Shown: positions 58,705-64,000 of the stretch, piece after piece
How positions within the stretch are numbered: the stretch's first letter is position 1
Layout: each line of letters starts with the position of its first letter
DNA from: Acanthosepion lycidas
Lineage: Eukaryota; Mollusca; Cephalopoda; Sepiida; Sepiidae
Length of the DNA: 64,000 nucleotides
Assembly: GCA_963932145.1 (NCBI GenBank)
Contig: OZ010581.1
Span: forward strand, 84,273,806 to 84,337,805
Direction of reading: 5' to 3'
Program-made: the position numbers and the translations under genes
The notes under the pieces: generated by a model
Database searches by the model: none
Seen by the model: the letters and a program-made list of their open reading frames with translations, nothing else
What the model was told of the DNA's origin: nothing

Positions 58705-60535
58705 GTTATTTATTACGTAAAAAATACATAATTGTGGCACAAGGCCGAAAAGGGGAGGGGTAGAGGTTGGTCCAAACTAACTATCCTATACCTAGCTAAT
58801 CAGATTCACGATCCATTCATACATTACAATTTACCCATTCACCACAAGAACTCGTCCATCACCAAACAATCCTCCAACCACCATAATACCACATCCTCTC
58901 AGGGGGGACCTATCAAAACGCGCCCCACACCATAAAAATTTGATGATGATACATAAAATACATAAAATTCTAATAATGATGCAATGAGCGGGAGGGAGAT
59001 GAACCCAATAATCAACTAAATTTAAACACAACATACAAACTAAACATAACAGATGTTAGTAGGAACCGTCCAACCCACAAAACAGAGAGGCCGGGGAAAT
59101 GACCTCACGAATGTAACGATCGCCACCTCGACGGACCTCTTCCCTGCGCAGATCTGCGCCCAAATTCACAGCTTCGGAAGACATCTTGCTTAACTTATGT
59201 CTAATTACCTGGCCCATGTACCGCTCGCTATTCGAACGATCCAGGGCCTCCTTAGCTAAAGCTATCTCTAGGGAATCCCCCCCCCCCAGCCACCGCCCGG
59301 GAATAACTAGACTTGAGTGTCTTCACCTTATCAGCTCTATTTGCTGAAATCAGTGGTGAAGAACCTAATCCTACATTTAAAGTTTTCCCCACCACCTATT
59401 CCCGATAACAGCCCCCACTAGCTCCCGCTGCACTAGTTTAATTAGCTGTTCCCGGAAGTCCTCCCTGTCCAGTAAGGACAGATTGAACTTCCAGTACCCA
59501 GCCATTCTAGGCCTATTGTCTAACGCCACCCGGGCACAAACGAGTTTGTGGTCCGAATAGCCTACCCAGTGGAACGTAGGGCAATCTAGTAGATCTATGC
59601 CGGCTCTTCTAACATTCTGTCAAGGTAGCTAACTACCTTGTCAAAAGGCCAATTAAGAGCCCACGTCCACATTTTCCCCCCGGGATGATCGACCTGGTAT
59701 CTATCGACGAGACCATAATCGTCGATCAGATCAACCAGACTGCGATCGCCCCTTCTCCCGCTAGCTCCCCGCCCCCTGTCTAACTTGGGGTCCAGGATGG
59801 CATTCCAGTCCCCCATTAAAACTAGGCGCGTTGAATCCACCAGGAACGGCCCCAACCGCCGAAAAAACGAGACCCGCTCCTCCCGGTCGTTGGGCGCATA
59901 AACCGCAACGACTCGGAACGAACCACATTTCACGGCAATATCGGCCACGATCAACCGGCCCTCGGCATCGGTATGCACAAGTTCCACATTCGCATCAAGA
60001 GTACGCCTGACAAGCAAAGAAACTCCTCTGGCAGAACGGTCCCCATATGCTGAATAGACGACAAAGTCATCCTCCAGCACACACGCATCGGAACTCCAAA
60101 CAAAGTGGGTCTCTTCTATCGCGGCGACATCCACATCCAGGGACAGAAGGTCCCGGAGCAGGCAGGCAGCCTTACACCGATTCCTTAAGCCCCTCGCATT
60201 CAAAGTAGCTATCTTCATTGCCATCTTCTAAGTCCTGTAAAATATAAAAGACAGAATTAACCTATTTACATACGGGGCGGAAATCTGCAGCGGTAAGGAC
60301 CCCGACGGATTGTCCCAGGCTTTCTACACCAAGCTCTGACGTCATTCGTCCTTCCAGGACAATCCCGCCGACGTCCGAAGGATAGGTAAGTTTTAAACAC
60401 TTATATAAGGAGGGATGAGAATAACCGGGACCCTCCCAGCACAATACTGCCTTAGCTTCTTTAAGTAGGGTGAGTCCATCTCAACCATCCTTATTTTTGC
60501 GAAATTGTCCTTTGCTTCCGAGATATGCCCCCAGA
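58705..60535 (-). mobile_element. Tx1-type L1 LINE, copy A, with internal deletion
   Basis: From 5' to 3' on the minus strand: a possible ORF1 tail (60535-60262, not securely recognised), the ORF2 endonuclease domain (60224-59520), a linker to 59097, then directly the 3' UTR (59096-58705). The reverse transcriptase and zinc-knuckle region, about 2.6 kb in copy B, is missing; the junction lies at a short GGCCG/CCGGGGA overlap. Linker bases 59106-59450 match 63673-64000, and the 3' UTR matches 60695-61085. The 3' end abuts the cut LTR of the Gypsy element. Confidence 0.85.
59595..60224 (-). CDS. LINE ORF2 apurinic-type endonuclease domain (copy A)
   Basis: Starts MAMKIATLNARGLRNRCKAA and shows endonuclease/exonuclease/phosphatase motifs in order: LNARGL (Asn), EETHF (Glu), VYAPND (Tyr), MGDWNAIL (Asp, Asn). 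The final GYSDHK-like motif follows in another frame near 59550, so a frameshift separates it near 59600. Such domains nick target DNA during target-primed reverse transcription. The copy cannot function because its RT region is deleted. Confidence 0.85.
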   Translation of the reverse strand: MAMKIATLNARGLRNRCKAACLLRDLLSLDVDVAAIEETHFVWSSDACVLEDDFVVYSAYGDRSARGVSLLVRRTLDANVELVHTDAEGRLIVADIAVKCGSFRVVAVYAPNDREERVSFFRRLGPFLVDSTRLVLMGDWNAILDPKLDRGRGASGRRGDRSLVDLIDDYGLVDRYQVDHPGGKMWTWALNWPFDKVVSYLDRMLEEPA

Positions 60536-60547
60536 CTTTTAGGTATG

Positions 60548-60690
60548 TGTGGTGAACAGTCCCGTAGAAGCAAGCGAGCCAGAGCGGCTTGCATCTGGTG
60601 TATACGAGAATAAGGGTCTTACCTTAACGGGCAGCACGTGACATCAAGTTTGCTTTGTGAAAATGGCATTACTCTCACGTCCAGCCATTC
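60548..60690 (+). repeat. Second, partial copy of the 53.4-kb solo-LTR family
   Basis: Matches 53429-53560 (TGTGGTGAACAG, GTAGAAGCAAGCGAGCCAGAG, GGCTTGCATCTGGTGTATA, AAAATGGCATTACTCTC) and then stops at the 3' end of LINE copy B. It lacks the right arm of the palindrome. Confidence 0.8.
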
Positions 60691-61378
60691 TAGGTATTTA
60701 TTTCGTAAAATTACAAAATTGTCGCACGAGGCCGAAAAGGGGAGGAGTAGAGACTGGTCAACACTAACTATCTTATACCTAGCTAATCTGACTCACGACC
60801 CATTCATACATTACAATTTACCCATTCACCACAAGAACTCGTCCGTCACCAAACAATCCTCCAACCACCATAATACCGCATCCTCTCAAGGGGAACCTAG
60901 CAAAAACGCGCCCCACACCATAAAAATTTGATGATGATATAAATGCTATACATTAAAATTCTAACAATGATAGAATGAGAGGGGAGGGGAGATGAACCCA
61001 ATAATCAAATAAATATAAACACAAAATACAAACTAAACATAACAGATGTTAGTAGGGGACCGTCCAACCCTCGAAATAGAGAGGCCGCTGTATTCTGCCC
61101 AAGGGACAGAATCAAGAGGCAACTCTCGCTAAGGGAGTGGGAAAATGGATAAAATATTATGCGGGAATGGGAAAATGTAAAGCTGACCCAGTCGAGATAA
61201 AAGGAGGCCAAAACAAACTGGGGAGGTTGGGAATCTCGACTTGGATCATAACCAAAGAGTAGCCGGGTTACAGGCCAGGAACAACACTTACTCACATTAA
61301 CTAGGTACACTTAAGCTTGTCTAACCTAACCAAGGGGAGGGTTCCGCAGGAAGCCACCCCGATGTGCAATAGGTTGAC

Positions 61379-62278
61379 CTAGAAGAGAAAATCAAGGCTA
61401 GCCCCGGTCACTCGAACCAAGCTCGCCTCTTTTACCCACCTTTCGCTAAAGACTGTCGAATGCAATCGTTTTCTATCAGATCTAATCTTCATCTTGAGCT
61501 GATGCTCAAAGAATTGGATTAGATGCTGATGAGAAAGACGGTTGCCCCGCAAGACTTCCTCCTTTCGCGTCGTCCAAATCACCATTCGAGCCGTGGCCAG
61601 CAGCGTCAGAAACACCATTCGTTTCACCCCGGAATACGGGGGCGACACATTGTCACACGCGTATGCGCGATCAATGGACACAAGCTGTTCGGGAGCGAGA
61701 CGAGCCGTCAGCTCGCCGACATGGTCCCATAAGGGGCGGACCCGGGGGCAATGGTAGAAGACGTGCGGAGCCGTTTCTTCTAAGCCAAGACCACACCGTT
61801 CACAGTCTGGCAAATCCGCCAAACCCCATATGAAGGCCTTGTCGTTGAGAGGCAGCCGATTCCGAGCCAATCGCCAGGTAAGCGAAAACTCAGGGTTACT
61901 GAGGTAATCCGCCGCTGGCGCCCAAGACCAGTAAGAGCGATACTCCTCCTCCGACAAGCCGAGCGTATCACGTAGGGAATCCTTCGCGGGCCCCTCCACT
62001 AATCCACGATAGAAGACCTTCCTAGGCCGTGAAAGGTCACTGGACCGGGGAATGGCCCTCAAGGCCGACCGACACTCGCGGATGAAATCCGACTCGTCCC
62101 GAGGTCTACGACGGCGCTCAACCTTCGAGATGGGGGGACTGATGGTAAGGCTAGGGAAGGCGTCCCTAACAATCCCCTCCAGAATCGGATCTCTCCCAGT
62201 CAATGCGTGGCGTAGGAAAGCCAACCTAGAGGCACGGATGTGACTCAAGAGGTGCGGCATTACCAGCCCCCATGACAC
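61379..62278 (-). CDS. LINE ORF2 C-terminal zinc-knuckle part (copy B)
   Basis: 299 codons in a second frame, continuing LVMPHLLSHIRASRLAFLRH directly after the preceding ...CHGGW. It holds FSLTWRLARNRLPLNDKAFIWG and the Cys-rich CERCGLGLEETAPHVFYHCP, the CCHC motif found at the C-terminus of L1/Tx1 and R2 ORF2 proteins. It ends at 61379. One frameshift near 62270 is the only clear fault in the visible ORF2. Confidence 0.88.
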   Translation of the reverse strand: MSWGLVMPHLLSHIRASRLAFLRHALTGRDPILEGIVRDAFPSLTISPPISKVERRRRPRDESDFIRECRSALRAIPRSSDLSRPRKVFYRGLVEGPAKDSLRDTLGLSEEEYRSYWSWAPAADYLSNPEFSLTWRLARNRLPLNDKAFIWGLADLPDCERCGLGLEETAPHVFYHCPRVRPLWDHVGELTARLAPEQLVSIDRAYACDNVSPPYSGVKRMVFLTLLATARMVIWTTRKEEVLRGNRLSHQHLIQFFEHQLKMKIRSDRKRLHSTVFSERWVKEASLVRVTGASLDFLF

Positions 62279-63996
62279 GGACTTTTAGTGCAGACTCGTC
62301 TGTCGACCCTGTTCACGCGTCCCCTCCATAAAATGGAGGATAGCGATCGCTCGAGCGCCTTCCAATGGGTCTCACAGATAGGAAGTACAGACAATCGATA
62401 AAGAATCAGGGGGAAAATGTATGTAGCACACACCTCCGCCCTGCCCTTCACGGACAACCGCCGTCGATTCCAAGTCTTGCCGGCAGAATCGACCTTTGCA
62501 AGTACTTCAGACCAATTCTTCTCCAGCTGGAGGTCCGGTCCAAACCACACTCCAAGAATGCGGACAGGTCCATCCGTCCAACCGAAGCGGCCCGGAAGAG
62601 CGACCCCCTTCCAGGCACCTAACCGCAAGCCGGAAGACTTGTCGCGGTTTATCTTGGCCCCTGTCACCTTCTCGTACCTGTCAAGCGCCTTCTGTACCGC
62701 CTCGATGTCGTCCCGGGACGACACGAAAGAAGATACGTCATCGGCGTACGCGGAAACCCTGGCTCGAGCCCCTCCAGGAACGGCGATTCCGCGTAGGGCC
62801 GGACTGCCGGTCTCGTCCTTCAGCCGGCGAAGGAGAGGCTCCAACGCCAAAGTATAATGGAGAGGCGACAGCGGACAACCCTGACGAACCGACCTAGACA
62901 GCACGAACGCGTCCGACAACCTTCCGTTCACCTGTACCACAGCACTGGGGGAGCGATACAGGAGGCTAATCCAGCGGCAGAAGTTGGGTGCGAATCCAGC
63001 GGCCTGCAGGACAGTAGCAAGGTAGCGATGGTCGACCCTATCAAATGCCTTGGACTGATCCAAATTGATCAGCGCGGCTTGCTCGTCGTCTTTTACACCC
63101 TCTATGATCGTGCGGATCAGATGCAGGTTGCTCTGAATTGTTCGGCCCCTCACCGAACAAGTCTGCTCAGGTCCCAACAGAGACTCGGCAACTGACTGCA
63201 AACGCTCCTGCAGGATCTTGGCCATAATCTTTAACTCTGTGTTTAGCAGAGTTATGGGCCTGTAGTCATCTAGCTTCCCCCCACCACCTTTGCCCTTTCT
63301 CAACAGAGTGATCACGCCCCTGGTGATCCGGTTGGGGATGAACCCCGACCGAAACCAGTTGTTGAACACTGCAGTCAAAATCGGAACAAAGATGTGCGAC
63401 AGCCTCAAGTACAATTCATAGGGCAAACCATCCAGACCGGGCGACTTGCCTCTGCCGACCTTCTTCAAAACCGCGTAGACTTCGCCCTCCGTGATCTCTC
63501 CCTCGCAGCTAGCCGCTTCAGTCGGCGAAAGCCGAGGAAAGTCAGCCAAATAGCTACGAAACTCCTCCTCACGGAGACCAGGCTCCTTGGTAAACCGGCT
63601 CTCGAAATGGCGCCGAAACGCCTCGCACATGTCGTCAGTGGCCCGAAGAGTACGCCCCTCCGGGGATTCGACTTCACGAATGTAACGATCGCCACCTCGA
63701 CGGACCTCTTCCCTGCGCAGATCTGCGCCCAAATTCACAGCTTCGGAAGACATCTTGCTTAACTTATGTCTAATTACCTGGCCCATGTACCGCTCGCTAT
63801 TCGAACGATCCAGGGCCTCCTTAGCTAAGGCTATCTCTAGGGGATCCCCCCCAGCCACCGCCCGGGAATAACTAGACTTGAGTGTCTTCACCTTATCAGC
63901 TCTATCTAGAGCGAGCCGTTTGCCGAAATCAGTGGTGAAGGACCTAATCCTACACTTAAGGCGTTCCCACCACTTATTCCCGATAACCGCCCCCAC
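62260..63996 (-). CDS. LINE ORF2 reverse-transcriptase part (copy B)
   Basis: 578 codons, open at the right edge. RT motifs in order: GRGKSPGLDGLPYELY, DDYRPITLLNTELKI, ALINLDQSKAFDRVDHRYL (first catalytic Asp), SVRQGCPLSPLHYTLALEPL and SAYADDVSSFV (YADD box, about 62740). A thumb with ILGVWFGPD and VKGRAEVC follows. The fold and the LLNTE/SVRQGCPLSP wording fit the Tx1 clade of L1. A frame change near 62270 separates it from the C-terminal part. All catalytic residues are present. Confidence 0.92.
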   Translation of the reverse strand: MGAVIGNKWWERLKCRIRSFTTDFGKRLALDRADKVKTLKSSYSRAVAGGDPLEIALAKEALDRSNSERYMGQVIRHKLSKMSSEAVNLGADLRREEVRRGGDRYIREVESPEGRTLRATDDMCEAFRRHFESRFTKEPGLREEEFRSYLADFPRLSPTEAASCEGEITEGEVYAVLKKVGRGKSPGLDGLPYELYLRLSHIFVPILTAVFNNWFRSGFIPNRITRGVITLLRKGKGGGGKLDDYRPITLLNTELKIMAKILQERLQSVAESLLGPEQTCSVRGRTIQSNLHLIRTIIEGVKDDEQAALINLDQSKAFDRVDHRYLATVLQAAGFAPNFCRWISLLYRSPSAVVQVNGRLSDAFVLSRSVRQGCPLSPLHYTLALEPLLRRLKDETGSPALRGIAVPGGARARVSAYADDVSSFVSSRDDIEAVQKALDRYEKVTGAKINRDKSSGLRLGAWKGVALPGRFGWTDGPVRILGVWFGPDLQLEKNWSEVLAKVDSAGKTWNRRRLSVKGRAEVCATYIFPLILYRLSVLPICETHWKALERSLSSILWRGRVNRVDRRVCTKSPCHGGW

Positions 63997-64000
63997 TAGC

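Larger units (their letters stand above)
60695..64000 (-). mobile_element. Tx1-type L1 LINE, copy B, running off the window
   Basis: A 3' UTR at 60695-61378, then ORF2 upstream of it through to the window edge at 64000. Its 3' UTR is nearly the same as that of copy A (GCCGAAAAGGGGAGG, CAACCACCATAATACC), with an extra 290 bases (61085-61378) next to the stop codon. Same orientation as copy A. The GC-rich coding sequence contrasts with the AT-rich host DNA. Confidence 0.9.

Noticed and set aside
62365-63762. Long plus-strand frames opposite the LINE ORF2
   Set aside because: GC-rich antisense shadows of the reverse-transcriptase gene; they shift frame exactly with its codon structure.

Overview
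The window is AT-rich, intron-rich animal genomic DNA. It holds two host protein-coding genes, which diverge from each other, in a dense field of transposable-element remains. There are no bacterial-type operons, rRNA, tRNA genes or CRISPR. The organism is not certain. The JMJD4 and CNPase orthologues, the mixture of Ty3/Gypsy, Tx1-type L1, CR1/Jockey-type, Tc1, mariner and hAT-like relics, and the low GC fit an invertebrate, perhaps a lophotrochozoan such as a mollusc. That assignment is inference only.

Region 1 to 18.6 kb: a JMJD4-type JmjC oxygenase gene on the minus strand. I could place seven coding exons with consensus splice sites (about 414 codons). The last exon runs off the left edge of the window, so only a short C-terminal piece is missing. 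Its introns carry a short Gypsy relic, a MADE1-like mariner MITE, a long foldback element, a mariner transposase relic, a hAT-like MITE and several unclassified repeat blocks.

Region 18.6 to 26 kb: intergenic. It holds a promoter-bearing LTR-like block, hAT-like MITE copies with telomere-like TTAGGG tracts, a BEL/Pao-like fragment, a tRNA-headed SINE with an inverted head, and a Gypsy relic.

Region 26.2 to 32.3 kb: a plus-strand CNPase (2',3'-cyclic nucleotide 3'-phosphodiesterase)-like gene with two coding exons and 521 codons. Its P-loop kinase-like half is well kept. In the phosphodiesterase half all four H-x-T catalytic positions are replaced, and a long insertion with an Ala/Asp run is present. 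It looks like a maintained pseudo-phosphodiesterase and is the most interesting item here. Its large intron holds a MADE1-like hairpin MITE, a CR1/Jockey-type LINE fragment and a Tc1 fragment.

Region 32.3 to 64 kb: almost entirely mobile-element remains. In order: a MADE1-like MITE and a mariner relic; a worn Gypsy element (33.4-36.8 kb); a large minus-strand Gypsy element with an env-like region (about 37.6-50.2 kb) into which a second, smaller Gypsy element has inserted (40.7-45.1 kb); a promoter-like block (51.0-51.8 kb); a solo LTR with a perfect palindrome (53.4-53.9 kb); another MITE and Gypsy piece; a Mag/K02A2.6-type Gypsy element (55.2-58.7 kb); and two head-to-tail minus-strand Tx1-type L1 copies (58.7-60.5 kb with an internal deletion, and 60.7 kb to the window end). 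All LTR elements look broken. The two host genes have no visible functional link with each other or with the repeats.
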